A stretch of 64,000 nucleotides of DNA from Litchfieldella anticariensis FP35 = DSM 16096 (GTDB taxonomy: Bacteria > Pseudomonadota > Gammaproteobacteria > Pseudomonadales > Halomonadaceae): assembly GCF_000409775.1 (NCBI RefSeq), contig NZ_KE332396.1:55847-119846 (forward strand), given 5' to 3'. The translations under genes were made by a program, and so were the position numbers. Of the stretch, positions 8,973 to 18,861 are shown in pieces. The notes under the pieces were generated by a model. That model saw only the letters and a program-made list of their open reading frames with translations, did no database searches and was not told the origin of the DNA. Each line of letters starts with the position of its first letter. Position 1 is the stretch's first letter.

Positions 8973-9062
8973 AGCCTGAAACTCTTTTAGTAATGCGGTT
9001 TTTCGTTGAACCAATGCATGCCGAATACGGCCCATCGCCGTTTTCGCTGTCAGGAGATGCTC

Positions 9063-9692
9063 ATGGCCAAAGAACCTCAGACGCCCTTCGAAGAGGAAGT
9101 GGAGCGCGCCGAACGCGACGGAGAGCCTCAGTCAGAGCCCGTGGAGGGTGAGCTGGAAGAGGCCGATGCGGCCAAGGCCGCCGAAGAAACAGCGGCGGAC
9201 GCCGAGAATTTGGCTGAACCTGAGGCCGAGGTGCTGGCCGCACGCGTCGAGGAACTCGAGCAAAGTCTGGCTGAAACCAAGGATCAAGCATTGCGTGCCG
9301 CTGCTGAAGCGCAAAATATACGGCGTCGTGCCGAACAGGATGTCGACAAGGCGCGCAAGTTCGCTTTGGAGAGGTTCGTCAAGGAATTGCTACCGGTCGT
9401 CGATAGCCTCGAGAAGGCGCTGGATGCCATGCAGGAAGGTGCCGACGAGACTCATCGCGAAGGGGTGGCAATGACCCTGAAGATGCAGCTTGATGTGTTG
9501 ACCAAGTTTGGCGTCGAAACGGTCGAGCCGGAAGGCGAGCCGTTCGATCCTCAATACCATGAAGCCATGGCCATGGTGCCTAACCCGGAGCTCGAGCCCA
9601 ACACTGTGATGGAAGTGATGCAGAAGGGCTATGTGCTCAACGGTCGCCTGGTGCGTCCGGCCATGGTGGTGGTGAGCCAGGCGGCAAGCTGA
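9063..9692 (+). CDS. grpE: Nucleotide-exchange factor GrpE
   Basis: 209-residue cochaperone that releases ADP from DnaK. The N-terminus is very acidic and Ala/Glu-rich, followed by a coiled coil (residues about 55-100) with [23 protein letters not shown] and the beta domain ending [45 protein letters not shown]. Start ATG at 9063 follows CAGGAGATGCTC; upstream in-frame residues are not GrpE-like. First gene of the grpE-dnaK-dnaJ heat-shock cluster. Confidence 0.97.
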   Translation: MAKEPQTPFEEEVERAERDGEPQSEPVEGELEEADAAKAAEETAADAENLAEPEAEVLAARVEELEQSLAETKDQALRAAAEAQNIRRRAEQDVDKARKFALERFVKELLPVVDSLEKALDAMQEGADETHREGVAMTLKMQLDVLTKFGVETVEPEGEPFDPQYHEAMAMVPNPELEPNTVMEVMQKGYVLNGRLVRPAMVVVSQAAS

Positions 9693-9712
9693 CGACATAA
9701 CGCGGGGGTGGA

Positions 9713-9740
9713 CTTGAAATGGTCGCCGCGGCCCCCACAT
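9713..9740 (+). promoter_or_regulatory. Sigma-32 heat-shock promoter of dnaK
   Basis: CTTGAA, a 14-bp spacer, then CCCCACAT, matching the sigma-32 consensus. It starts 20 bp after the grpE stop and 93 bp before the dnaK ATG, so dnaK can be heat-induced independently of grpE. Confidence 0.85.
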
Positions 9741-9805
9741 AGACGACAACTCTGCGGTAAATGCCGCGAACAGTGAATCAGTGACACGAATTTCGAGGAT
9801 TTCCT

Positions 9806-11734
9806 ATGGGACGCATCATCGGTATTGACCTGGGAACGACCAACTCTTGCGTTGCCGTACTCGACGGCGATAGTGCCAAAGTCATCGAGAACGCCGAAGG
9901 TGGCCGCACCACGCCGTCCATCATCGCCTACACCGATGATGGCGAGATTCTGGTGGGCCAGGCGGCCAAGCGCCAGGCGGTCACCAACCCCAAGAACACC
10001 CTGTACGCCATCAAGCGTCTGATCGGTCGTCGTTTCTCCGACGATGTGGTGCAGAAGGACATCAAGATGGTGCCCTACAAGATCACCGAAGCCGACAACG
10101 GTGATGCTTGGGTAGAGGTCAAGGACAAGAAGCTGGCGCCGCCGCAGGTCAGCGCCGAAGTGCTGAAGAAGATGAAGAAGACGGCGGAAGACTACCTGGG
10201 TGAAGAAGTCACCGAGGCAGTCATTACCGTGCCGGCCTACTTCAACGACTCCCAGCGCCAGGCTACCAAGGACGCGGGTCGCATCGCCGGCCTCGAGGTC
10301 AAGCGCATCATCAACGAGCCCACCGCAGCGGCATTGGCCTACGGCATGGACAAGTCTCGTGGTGACAAGACCATTGCCGTCTATGACTTGGGTGGTGGTA
10401 CCTTCGATATCTCGATCATCGAAGTGGCCGATGTCGATGGTGAAACCCAGTTCGAGGTGCTGGCCACCAATGGCGACACTTTCCTGGGTGGCGAAGACTT
10501 CGACATGCAGCTGATCAACTATTTGGTCAGCCAGTTCAAGGCTGATAGCGGCATTGATCTGTCAGGCGACAACCTGGCCATGCAGCGCCTCAAGGAAGCT
10601 GCCGAGAAGGCCAAGATTGAACTGTCCAGCGCTCAGCAGACAGATGTCAATTTGCCCTATATCACCGCCGACAACACCGGACCCAAGCACCTCAACGTCA
10701 AGGTGACCCGCGCCAAGCTGGAGTCGCTGGTGGAAGATCTGGTGCAGCGTTCCATGGGACCGTGCAAGACCGCGCTGGCCGATGCCGGACTGTCTGCATC
10801 CGAGATCGACGACGTAATTCTGGTCGGTGGCCAGACGCGCATGCCGCTGGTGCAGAAGAAAGTCGCCGAGTTCTTCGGCAAGGATGCACGCAAGGATGTC
10901 AACCCGGATGAAGCCGTGGCCGTCGGTGCCGCGATCCAGGGCGGTGTTCTGGGTGGCAGCGTCAAGGACGTGTTGCTGCTCGACGTGACGCCGTTGACGC
11001 TCGGTATCGAGACCCTGGGTGGCGTGATGACGCCGCTGATCGAGAAGAACTCGACTATCCCGACCAAGAAGACGCAGACCTTCTCGACCGCGGATGACAA
11101 CCAGACAGCCGTGACCATTCACGTGCTGCAGGGCGAGCGCAAGCAGGCTGGCCAGAACAAGTCGTTGGGCCGTTTCGACCTGGCCGACATTCCGCCGGCG
11201 CCGCGTGGCGTGCCGCAGATCGAAGTCTCCTTCGACATCGACGCCAACGGTATTCTGCACGTGTCCGCCAAGGACAAGGCGACCAACAAGGAACAGTCGA
11301 TCGTCATCAAGGCTTCCAGCGGGTTGTCCGAGGAAGAAATCGAGCAGATGGTGCGCGATGCCGAGGCACATGCCGACGAGGACAAGAAGTTCGAGGAGCT
11401 GGTACAGCTGCGCAACCAAGCCGACGGTATGGTGCACGCTGCGCGCAAGACGCTCGAGGAAGCTGGCGATAAAGCCAGCGACGAGGAGAAGCAGAAGATC
11501 GAATCTGCCATCACCGAGCTGGAAGAAGCGGTGAAGGACGACGACAAGGATGCCATTCAGTCCAAGCTGGATGCCCTGACCGAAGCCTCTGGCTCGCTGG
11601 CACAGAAGATGTATGCCGAGCAGACCGAGAGTGCACAGTCGGGCGGTGACGAAGCCAGCGCCGGCGAGAAGAAGGAAGACGACGTGGTCGACGCCGAGTA
11701 CGAAGAAGTCAACGACGACCAGAAGAAGCAGTAA
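9806..11734 (+). CDS. dnaK: Chaperone DnaK (Hsp70)
   Basis: 642-residue Hsp70. The ATPase domain shows [14 protein letters not shown] at the start, [11 protein letters not shown] and [13 protein letters not shown]; the substrate domain follows the [14 protein letters not shown] linker region, and the C-terminal lid ends in an acidic tail ([15 protein letters not shown]). It folds nascent and stressed proteins with DnaJ and GrpE. Its own sigma-32 promoter lies upstream and a strong hairpin separates it from dnaJ. Codon use is strongly biased, as expected for a highly expressed gene. Confidence 0.99.
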   Translation: MGRIIGIDLGTTNSCVAVLDGDSAKVIENAEGGRTTPSIIAYTDDGEILVGQAAKRQAVTNPKNTLYAIKRLIGRRFSDDVVQKDIKMVPYKITEADNGDAWVEVKDKKLAPPQVSAEVLKKMKKTAEDYLGEEVTEAVITVPAYFNDSQRQATKDAGRIAGLEVKRIINEPTAAALAYGMDKSRGDKTIAVYDLGGGTFDISIIEVADVDGETQFEVLATNGDTFLGGEDFDMQLINYLVSQFKADSGIDLSGDNLAMQRLKEAAEKAKIELSSAQQTDVNLPYITADNTGPKHLNVKVTRAKLESLVEDLVQRSMGPCKTALADAGLSASEIDDVILVGGQTRMPLVQKKVAEFFGKDARKDVNPDEAVAVGAAIQGGVLGGSVKDVLLLDVTPLTLGIETLGGVMTPLIEKNSTIPTKKTQTFSTADDNQTAVTIHVLQGERKQAGQNKSLGRFDLADIPPAPRGVPQIEVSFDIDANGILHVSAKDKATNKEQSIVIKASSGLSEEEIEQMVRDAEAHADEDKKFEELVQLRNQADGMVHAARKTLEEAGDKASDEEKQKIESAITELEEAVKDDDKDAIQSKLDALTEASGSLAQKMYAEQTESAQSGGDEASAGEKKEDDVVDAEYEEVNDDQKKQ

Positions 11735-11755
11735 CCACGTCAGTCGCTATGGACG

Positions 11756-11793
11756 ACGCCAGCGCGGGGGCTACACGACTCCCGCGTTGGCGT
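11756..11793 (+). terminator. Hairpin between dnaK and dnaJ (partial terminator or processing site)
   Basis: A 13-bp stem (ACGCCAGCGCGGG with CCCGCGTTGGCGT, one G-U pair) and a 12-nt loop, followed by only a short T-run (TTGCG). Placed between two genes that normally share a transcript, it probably attenuates read-through or stabilises the dnaK mRNA end, lowering DnaJ relative to DnaK. Confidence 0.6.
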
Positions 11794-11825
11794 TTGCGTA
11801 GCGCCGATAGGAGGCGGACAGATTC

Positions 11826-12971
11826 ATGTCCAAACGTGACTATTACGAGGTGCTGGGCTTAGAGCGCGGAGCCGATCAGAAAGAGATCAAGAAGGCGTAC
11901 CGGCGGCTCGCTCAGAAATATCACCCCGACCGCAATCCCGATGACGAGACCGCGGCCGAGAAGTTCCGCGAAGTCTCCGAGGCCTACGAAGTTCTGGCCG
12001 ATAGCGAGAAACGCGCTGCTTACGACCAGTTCGGTCACGCTGGGGTCGAGGGTCAGGCCGGTGGCTTCGGTGCGGGTGGTTTCGGCGGTGCTGGAGCCGG
12101 TGGCTTCAGCGATATCTTCGGCGATGTGTTCGGCGATATCTTCGGTGGCGGAAGCGCACGGCGCAATCCCAATGCCCCGCAGCGTGGTTCGGATCTGCGC
12201 TACAACCTCGAGCTCGATCTTGAGGATGCCGTGTCGGGAACTACCGTCGATATCCGTGTACCGCGTCACGTGGAGTGCGAGCGCTGTGACGGCAATGGGG
12301 CGGAGCCGGGGTCCAGCAAGGAAACTTGCCCCACCTGTGGTGGCCACGGCCAGGTTCGAATGCAGCAGGGGTTCTTCGCTGTGCAACAGACCTGTCCGAC
12401 CTGCCATGGCAGCGGGCAGATGATCAAGGTGCCCTGCCACAAATGCCACGGCGAAGGGCGAGTGCGTGAGACTCGCACTCTGTCGGTGAAGATTCCAGCC
12501 GGCGTCGATACCGGCGACCGTATCCGCTTGAATAACGAGGGTGAGGCCGGCATGAACGGTGGCCCGCCCGGCGATCTCTACGTGCAGGTGGCGATCAAGT
12601 CGCACCCGATTTTCCAGCGTGATGGCCGCCACTTGCAGTGTGAGGTGCCGATCAACTTCGTCGACGCGGCGTTGGGTGGTGAGCTCGAAGTGCCGACCCT
12701 CGATGGTCGGGTCAAGCTCAAGATTCCACCCGAGACCCAGACCGGTAAGCTGTTCCGCTTGCGCGGCAAGGGCGTCAAGCCGGTGCGTGGCGGTCCCCCC
12801 GGCGACCTGCTGTGCAAGGTCGTGGTGGAAACCCCGATCAAGCTCAACGAAGATCAGAAGGAACTGCTGCGCCGCTTCCAGGACAGCCTCGGCGAAAGCA
12901 ACAGTCACTCGCCGAAGAAAAGCAGCTTCTTCGACGGCGTGAAGAAATTCTTCGAGGACATGAAGCCGTAG
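11826..12971 (+). CDS. dnaJ: Chaperone DnaJ (Hsp40)
   Basis: 381-residue type I J-protein that stimulates DnaK ATPase and delivers substrates. J-domain at residues 1-70 with the HPD motif ([10 protein letters not shown]), a Gly/Phe-rich segment (residues about 75-115), four CxxCxGxG zinc repeats ([32 protein letters not shown]), and a substrate-binding C-terminal region. SD GGAGGCGGACAGATTC precedes the ATG. Confidence 0.98.
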   Translation: MSKRDYYEVLGLERGADQKEIKKAYRRLAQKYHPDRNPDDETAAEKFREVSEAYEVLADSEKRAAYDQFGHAGVEGQAGGFGAGGFGGAGAGGFSDIFGDVFGDIFGGGSARRNPNAPQRGSDLRYNLELDLEDAVSGTTVDIRVPRHVECERCDGNGAEPGSSKETCPTCGGHGQVRMQQGFFAVQQTCPTCHGSGQMIKVPCHKCHGEGRVRETRTLSVKIPAGVDTGDRIRLNNEGEAGMNGGPPGDLYVQVAIKSHPIFQRDGRHLQCEVPINFVDAALGGELEVPTLDGRVKLKIPPETQTGKLFRLRGKGVKPVRGGPPGDLLCKVVVETPIKLNEDQKELLRRFQDSLGESNSHSPKKSSFFDGVKKFFEDMKP

Positions 12972-12997
12972 AGTGGCTGGACTTCGACGTAGGCTAG

Positions 12998-13030
12998 GAG
13001 CCCTTGTCATTATGAAATGGCGAGGGCTTC
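12998..13030 (+). terminator. Probable terminator after dnaJ
   Basis: A roughly 14-bp stem with some G-U pairs (GAGCCCTTGTCATT with AATGGCGAGGGCTTC) around an ATGA loop, followed by GTCGTTTATAG. It closes the grpE-dnaK-dnaJ cluster before the unrelated FAD oxidoreductase. Confidence 0.6.
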
Positions 13031-13108
13031 GTCGTTTATAGTGCTATCAAAGGTTGTACTGAGCTGCGAGTATCACGCGGATGACCCTCTTGCGTAAGGA
13101 CAGACAGC

Positions 13109-14359
13109 ATGACTCGCGACACCATCGTACTGGGTGCCGGCATGGTCGGCACTTCCCTTGCCTTTCATCTGGCTCGCCGCGGTCGGTCGGTGCTGCTGGT
13201 CGATCGGCGTGAGCCGGGGCGCGAGACGTCGTTCGGCAATGCCGGGATCATCCAGCGCGAGGCAGTGAAACCGTATGCCTTTCCCCGTGACATGGCGACG
13301 CTGCTGCGGGTGTTACCCAATCGGCGCATCGACATCCGTTATCGTCCCCAGGGCATGCTCGCTGCCGCCAGGCCGCTGTGGGAGTACTGGCGTCACTCTG
13401 CACCGCGGGCTTATGCCGAGATCGTCCCCGAGTACGCTTCGCTGATCATGCGTTGCACGGAGGAGCACCAGGTCATGATCGAGGCGGCGGGGGCCGAGTC
13501 GCTGGTGCGCAAGAACGGTTGGCTCAAGGGCTTTCGTACCCAGCGTGTCTTCGACGAGCAGCTCGATATCGCGCGTAATAACGAGGTGCGCTTTGGGGTA
13601 GAGCATCAGGTGTTGGATCGTGAGGCGCTCAAGGCCAAGGAACCACATCTTTCCGATGAGCTGATCGGCGCCATTCACTGGACCAATGCCTGGACGGTGG
13701 TCGACCCGGGTGCCCTGGTGCAGGCTTATGCCCAGGCTTTCAATGCCTTGGGCGGAGACATCGAACAAACTGAGGCACATCAGCTCGAGCAGACTTCTTC
13801 AGGCTGGCGACTGACCACAGCCTCAGGAAGTTTTGACGCCGAGGAAGTGGTGCTTGCCACTGGGCCTTGGTCACAGAACTGGCTGCGGCCGTTAGGCTAT
13901 CGGCTGCCAATGTTCCCCAAGCGCGGCTATCACATGCATTACGCTATGCATGGTGGTGCCCAACTCCATCACTGGCTGATGGACTTCGAGTCAGGGTTTC
14001 TGCTAGCCCCGATGCAGGCTGGTATCCGTCTGACCACAGGGGCCGAGCTGACTACCCTCGAAGGGCCGGCGCATTACGGCCAGCTCGATGCTGCCGAAGC
14101 GGTGGCCAAGCAGTTGCTTCCCTTGGGAGAGCGGCGAGACCCCGAGCCGTGGCAAGGCAGTCGTCCCTGCATGCCGGACATGAAGCCGGTGATCGGGCCT
14201 GCCTCTCGGCATATGGGGTTGTGGTTTGCCTTCGGCCATGGTCATCAGGGGTTTACGCTCGGTCCGATAACGGGGCGCCTGATCGGGGAAATGATGTCTG
14301 GCGAACCCCCTATCGTGGATATGACGCCGTTTCGTGCCGAGCGCTTCGCCGATTTCTGA
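13109..14359 (+). CDS. FAD-dependent oxidoreductase of the DadA/glycine oxidase type
   Basis: 416-residue DAO-family flavoenzyme. The N-terminal dinucleotide-binding motif is IVLGAGMVGTSLAFHLARRGRSVLLVDRREPGRETSFGNAGII; the C-terminal part has PVIGPASRHMGLWFAFGHGHQGFTLGPITGRLIGEMMSG, the second FAD-contact region. It resembles D-amino-acid dehydrogenases (DadA), which oxidise D-amino acids to 2-oxo acids and pass electrons to quinones, but related enzymes act on sarcosine, hydroxyproline and other amines, so the substrate is open. It begins an accessory block inserted between dnaJ and dapB, genes that I recall being adjacent in Pseudomonas. Confidence 0.85.
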   Translation: MTRDTIVLGAGMVGTSLAFHLARRGRSVLLVDRREPGRETSFGNAGIIQREAVKPYAFPRDMATLLRVLPNRRIDIRYRPQGMLAAARPLWEYWRHSAPRAYAEIVPEYASLIMRCTEEHQVMIEAAGAESLVRKNGWLKGFRTQRVFDEQLDIARNNEVRFGVEHQVLDREALKAKEPHLSDELIGAIHWTNAWTVVDPGALVQAYAQAFNALGGDIEQTEAHQLEQTSSGWRLTTASGSFDAEEVVLATGPWSQNWLRPLGYRLPMFPKRGYHMHYAMHGGAQLHHWLMDFESGFLLAPMQAGIRLTTGAELTTLEGPAHYGQLDAAEAVAKQLLPLGERRDPEPWQGSRPCMPDMKPVIGPASRHMGLWFAFGHGHQGFTLGPITGRLIGEMMSGEPPIVDMTPFRAERFADF

Positions 14360-14429
14360 CGACGACTGGCATTCTTGTGTTCAGGCGTCATAGTCTAAGG
14401 AATCCGTCATCAATGGAATGGAGGCCGCC

Positions 14430-14711
14430 ATGCCGATTTCCCGAGCCGAAATCACCACCGAATCGGGGGTGAAATTGATCGATCGCTTGTGCAAGCACTG
14501 GGCACATAAGCTGGATGTGGAGAAGAGCGAAGGGCAGGCGCGGGTGACCTTCGAAGAGGGCACTTGCCTGATGCATGCTGAGGATAGCAAGCTGACCGTG
14601 GCGCTCGAGGCGCTGGATGATGAGAGCCTCGATCGCCTGGAAGAGGTGGTGGATAGCCACTTGGAGCGTATGGCGGGCAAGGAAAGCCTGGATATCGTCT
14701 GGGAAAACTGA
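14430..14711 (+). CDS. DUF2218 family small protein
   Basis: 93-residue protein starting at the ATG with GGAGG 5 nt upstream (an ATG 12 nt earlier is less well spaced). The central LIDRLCKHWAHKLDVEKSEGQARVTFEEG and the end ESLDRLEEVVDSHLERMAGKESLDIVWEN fit the DUF2218 family, short alpha/beta proteins sometimes found near siderophore and transport genes. Function is unknown. It stands between the FAD oxidoreductase and the EamA transporter without obvious coupling to either. Confidence 0.7.
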   Translation: MPISRAEITTESGVKLIDRLCKHWAHKLDVEKSEGQARVTFEEGTCLMHAEDSKLTVALEALDDESLDRLEEVVDSHLERMAGKESLDIVWEN

Positions 14712-14765
14712 TCGTTCGTGACGCATGGTAGGCTGGGCGCTCCTTCTCTAGCCTAGGGAGTGCCC

Positions 14766-15683
14766 ATGCGTGTGACCTTTGCTCCGCCTGGAGCTCGCCA
14801 GGCCCATCTTGGAATGTTGTTGTGGGCGATGCTGGTGGGATTGTCGTTTCCCGCTGTGGGCTTGGTCAGTGAAGCGCTGCCCCCTCTGTTACTCACATCG
14901 TTGCGCTTCATCATCGCCTCTCTCGCGTTATGGGCACTGGCGCGCCGGGCTCCAGACTGGTGGCCGAGTAGACGCTCACTTCCTCTTTACTCACTGATGG
15001 GGCTGTGTCTAGCGGGCTTTTTCAGCACTATGTTCTGGGCAGCGCATCACACTACGGCACTATCGATGGCCACGTTGTTCGTCAGCGTTCCATTGCTGGC
15101 CTTCGTTCTTGGACTTGCCGCTGGAGTCGAACGTTTGGCGTGGCGGTTGCCCGTAATTTTGGCGCTGGGTGCGGTAGGGGCCCTGGGCCTCGCTTGGGCA
15201 GAATCCCGGAATGGTTCGACCGGCCTGCGTTTTGGCCTGGGTGAGGCAGGATTCTTCCTGGGGTGTATCTCGTCGGCAATGTATCCGGTACTAAGCAAGT
15301 GGGGGTTGTCGCGGGAATGGCTGTCGCAGTCGGCGGCGGTACGTACTTTCTGGAGCCTGGCCATCGGTGCTGTGCTGATCGGGCTTGTCGGGCTAGCGCT
15401 GGAGCCGGTGGCGAACCTAGGGGTCATGACGCCGCGTGATGCTCTACTGCTGGTCTATCTGGGATTGTGCTCCAGTGCACTGACCTTCTGGTTGCTGCAA
15501 CGAGCCACGGCAGCCCTGACCCCCGGGGCAGTGACAGCCTACAACTATCTGGTTCCTTTCGTGTCGATGTTGCTGTTGTTCATCCAGCATCCCGAGAGGA
15601 CGGGTTGGGTGTGGCTGCCAGGTAGTGCCTTGGTATTGACGGCTATCGCACTGTTGCTGCGCAACGGTCGGGTAAGCACCTGA
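14766..15683 (+). CDS. EamA/DMT-family inner-membrane transporter
   Basis: 305-residue drug/metabolite-transporter protein with about ten hydrophobic helices in two EamA repeats. Signatures include LLWAMLVGLSFPAVGLVSEALPPLLLTSLRFIIASLALW in the first half and YLGLCSSALTFWLLQRATAALTPGAVTAYNYLVPFVSMLL in the second. Start ATG at 14766 has AGGGAG 5 nt upstream; a GTG two codons earlier is possible. DMT proteins of this size usually export amino acids, metabolites or drugs; the substrate cannot be read from sequence. Confidence 0.85.
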   Translation: MRVTFAPPGARQAHLGMLLWAMLVGLSFPAVGLVSEALPPLLLTSLRFIIASLALWALARRAPDWWPSRRSLPLYSLMGLCLAGFFSTMFWAAHHTTALSMATLFVSVPLLAFVLGLAAGVERLAWRLPVILALGAVGALGLAWAESRNGSTGLRFGLGEAGFFLGCISSAMYPVLSKWGLSREWLSQSAAVRTFWSLAIGAVLIGLVGLALEPVANLGVMTPRDALLLVYLGLCSSALTFWLLQRATAALTPGAVTAYNYLVPFVSMLLLFIQHPERTGWVWLPGSALVLTAIALLLRNGRVST

Positions 15684-15701
15684 TTCTGGTATGTCTGTGA
15701 T

Positions 15702-17651
15702 TTATTCCGAATGGGTATTGGATGTCATGATTGCTTGGGGACAGGCAGCGCGAATTTCGTCGTAGAGGGCTTGCCGGTCGTTGGTATGGCGACGCGAGAA
15801 GTGGAAGGGCAGCAGCCGCTCGACATGGGCTGCCGCTGCGATTTCGCCACAGGCGCGGGCCGTCAGGTGCCTGGTGCGCATGGCTTGGTCAGCCTGGCAT
15901 TGAAGGAAGGGGGCCTCGCAGACCAGGGTCTGTGCCTCCCGAGCCAAGTCGATGAGGCGCCGGCGATTTTCCGGTGTATCGCCAAGATCGGTAGCGTATA
16001 CCAACCGCTGCCCTGGTTGCGTCAGTAGCAGTTCTTCCTTCAGTTTTCGCACCTGTGCGACGTGGCCATCGGGAAGTGTGACTGTGGCGCCGAGCTCTCC
16101 GGTCAACACTCTATATTTCAGCTCTCCCAGCCATGGGCCCGGTGGCCAACCATGCTCACTCAAACGTTCCTTGCGCACGTTGACCTGTGTGCAGGGCTCG
16201 AAGGAAAACGCTAGCACTGGCGTGCCATGATCCAGCGTTATCGCGCGTACGCGAAACCAAGGCTCCTCAATCAATACACCATCGATGGTCGAGCGTGGTG
16301 GCATGGGTGTCGGTTCTGTTTGGCCGGCCACGAGGTAATAGCGTTGCAGGTGGTGTTCATGCAACTCGCTGACTTCGAAGCGTGGCGCCTTGTCGCCCAC
16401 CCGGTCCCAAAGTACGCCGCGCACCATGCCGGCCAAGTGTTGGGCGAGCCCTGGCGGACCGTATATCCGGCAGGGTGGGAACTCGCCAATTCGTGAGCGC
16501 AGCAACCATAGGAAGCCGGCGATATGATCGAAATGGGCATGAGTGATGAAAACATCGGTGATCTGATGAGCGAGGCGTGCCGGCAGCCGGCCAACATCGC
16601 CGAGATCGAACAGTAGGCTGCGGCGGTGATGCCGCAAACGGATGTGCAACGCAGGGTCGCCATAGACGCCATTCACCAGGGTCGCCGTGGCCATGCCCAA
16701 GCGTATTACCGGACGAGAGGTGTCATCGTTTGCCTGTGAACGGGGCAGTGATACCAGCTCCGGCAGTGATTGCTTGGTTTCGGTGGGGTTGCGATAGGGG
16801 CGAGCGGTGGTCAACAGGCGTTCGTCATCGCGGTGGGCATCCCGGACCAGCAGTGCTTGAACCGGCTGTGTCGGTAGTGCCGCTCGTAGTCGCAGTTGCG
16901 TACCATCCAGCACCATCACTTCTCCTATCGAGAGCGTGTTTCTCGCGGCGTCGAGCAGACCAACCTGTCGACTGTGCCAGGCCTCCGGGGCGGATTGTGG
17001 AGGTGGGGTGCCGATCACCGGTAGTGTTTCCAGATTCAGGGTCTGCTCGCTACTGCCCTTCAGGTAGTCATTCCAGATGTTGGTGCGGCGTTGCGAGCGG
17101 CTGAGCCGTCCTGGGTAATGCGCTTGCGGGTCCGTTTCCAGACGCAAGAGAGGGAGTCCCAGGATACGACTCTCTTCGGAGAGAGGAGGCGCTGTCCCTG
17201 TCGGTGTCAGCACCGCCAGAGCATTGGCTCCGCTGGCATCGGCGAGGGCGGGTAGCAACTCGGCGCCGGCTGTACCGCGTACGACACCAGGAGGGTCCAC
17301 CAGCAGGAATCCAGTCTCGAAAGCACTGGCCAGTCGTCGCACCGCCTCGATCAGCGGTAGGCGGAAACGTGCAGCGTCCAGCGTGCACAGCGCCTCGAGT
17401 TGCTGGGTATACCACCGATCTCGATACCAACTCCCCAGACACACGGCGCCGGGTGGCCCGAAGCCAGGGGATCCTGGGTCGGCGCTCAGGCAATGACAAG
17501 ATATTCCTTGGGCTTCGAGGGTAGCGGCGGCCTGCGCGACAAGTGTGGATTTGCCACTGCCCGGAGCACCCACCAGCAGTGCTCGCCGATGCTGTTTGAT
17601 CAGGGCCAACAGCGGGTGATCCTCGGGGAGTGGGAGAATGTTCTGCCGCAT
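15702..17651 (-). CDS. Fusion of a Clp1/Grc3-like polynucleotide kinase with an RNase Z-like metallo-beta-lactamase nuclease
   Basis: 649 residues from the ATG at 17651 (AAAGGAGA upstream; a GTG 24 bp earlier is an alternative). The N-terminal half looks like a Clp1/Nol9/Grc3-type 5'-OH polynucleotide kinase: Walker A GAPGSGKST (residues 28-36), ADPGSPGFGPPGAVCLG (57-73, matching the family DADxGQSxxGPP element but with Ser for Gln), and LLVDPPGVVRGTAGAEL (116-132). The C-terminal half is an RNase Z/ElaC-like metallo-beta-lactamase: HAHFDH (371-376), a further metal ligand in YATD (555), HLTARACGEIA (595-605) and HFSRRH (617-622), all in the expected order. The simplest reading is an enzyme that cleaves an RNA and phosphorylates a 5'-OH end. 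Substrate unknown; it stands alone, convergent with the EamA gene and divergent from dapB. Confidence 0.75.
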   Translation of the reverse strand: MRQNILPLPEDHPLLALIKQHRRALLVGAPGSGKSTLVAQAAATLEAQGISCHCLSADPGSPGFGPPGAVCLGSWYRDRWYTQQLEALCTLDAARFRLPLIEAVRRLASAFETGFLLVDPPGVVRGTAGAELLPALADASGANALAVLTPTGTAPPLSEESRILGLPLLRLETDPQAHYPGRLSRSQRRTNIWNDYLKGSSEQTLNLETLPVIGTPPPQSAPEAWHSRQVGLLDAARNTLSIGEVMVLDGTQLRLRAALPTQPVQALLVRDAHRDDERLLTTARPYRNPTETKQSLPELVSLPRSQANDDTSRPVIRLGMATATLVNGVYGDPALHIRLRHHRRSLLFDLGDVGRLPARLAHQITDVFITHAHFDHIAGFLWLLRSRIGEFPPCRIYGPPGLAQHLAGMVRGVLWDRVGDKAPRFEVSELHEHHLQRYYLVAGQTEPTPMPPRSTIDGVLIEEPWFRVRAITLDHGTPVLAFSFEPCTQVNVRKERLSEHGWPPGPWLGELKYRVLTGELGATVTLPDGHVAQVRKLKEELLLTQPGQRLVYATDLGDTPENRRRLIDLAREAQTLVCEAPFLQCQADQAMRTRHLTARACGEIAAAAHVERLLPFHFSRRHTNDRQALYDEIRAACPQAIMTSNTHSE

Positions 17652-17789
17652 GGGAGTGCTCTCCTTTGCCGCCACAATAGCCTGTCGATTTGGCCAGTCG
17701 TCGCGAGGACAGTCCGATAGGTCTCTAGTGTGGGTGATTTATTCCATGTCTCCCAAGGTTCGCTTACCCCGGAGCCTTCCTGGCTTTGA

Positions 17790-18650
<861 letters not shown>

Positions 18651-18670
18651 TGCCGAAAGGTTGCGGCATG

Positions 18671-18696
18671 CTTTTCTAGGGCACTTTTCTAGGGCA
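18671..18696 (+). repeat. Perfect 13-bp tandem duplication after dapB
   Basis: CTTTTCTAGGGCA occurs twice head to tail (18671-18683 and 18684-18696), 21 bp after the dapB stop. It looks like a replication-slippage duplication; no coding or binding role is evident. Confidence 0.85.
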
Positions 18697-18774
18697 AAGG
18701 CTAGCCGTGGAGCGCCAAATCCTGTAACATCCCCAAAATTTTGGCCGGGCGCCGGGTGTGACATCCGTGTTAGC

Positions 18775-18861
18775 GCTTGTTGAGTCGGGCCACAGGCATT
18801 CCGAGCGAATGACAACAAGCGGGATGAAACCGGTCTTTATCGGGTTTCGTCCCGCTTTTTT
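18775..18861 (+). promoter_or_regulatory. Structured carA leader: hairpin plus intrinsic terminator, possible attenuator
   Basis: A first hairpin pairs GCTTGTTG (18775-18782) with CAACAAGC (18813-18820), with an inner TCGG/CCGA stem. Its 3' arm shares two bases with the 5' arm of a strong terminator: GCGGGATGAAACC (18819-18831), GGTTTCGTCCCGC (18843-18855), then six T. A 34-codon open frame starts at ATG 18809 and runs through the terminator to TGA 18911-18913. This could be the plain dapB terminator or an attenuator of carAB; P. aeruginosa carA is, as I recall, controlled through a leader terminator with a short leader peptide. The rest of the 304-bp gap holds the tandem repeat and a CCAAAATTTTGG palindrome at 18732-18743. 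Confidence 0.6.
18819..18861 (+). terminator. Rho-independent terminator between dapB and carA
   Basis: A 13-bp GC-rich stem with one T-G pair, an 11-nt loop and a run of six T. It is the strongest terminator in this part of the window and lies 93 bp before the carA start. Confidence 0.9.

Noticed and set aside
10562..11437. 291-codon open frame antisense to dnaK
   Set aside because: Shadow of dnaK codon bias; no RBS and no recognisable domain.
11859..13010. 383-codon open frame antisense to dnaJ
   Set aside because: Complementary-strand frame of a biased GC-rich gene; His/Thr/Leu-rich composition, no start signal or family motif, and dnaJ on the other strand is certain.
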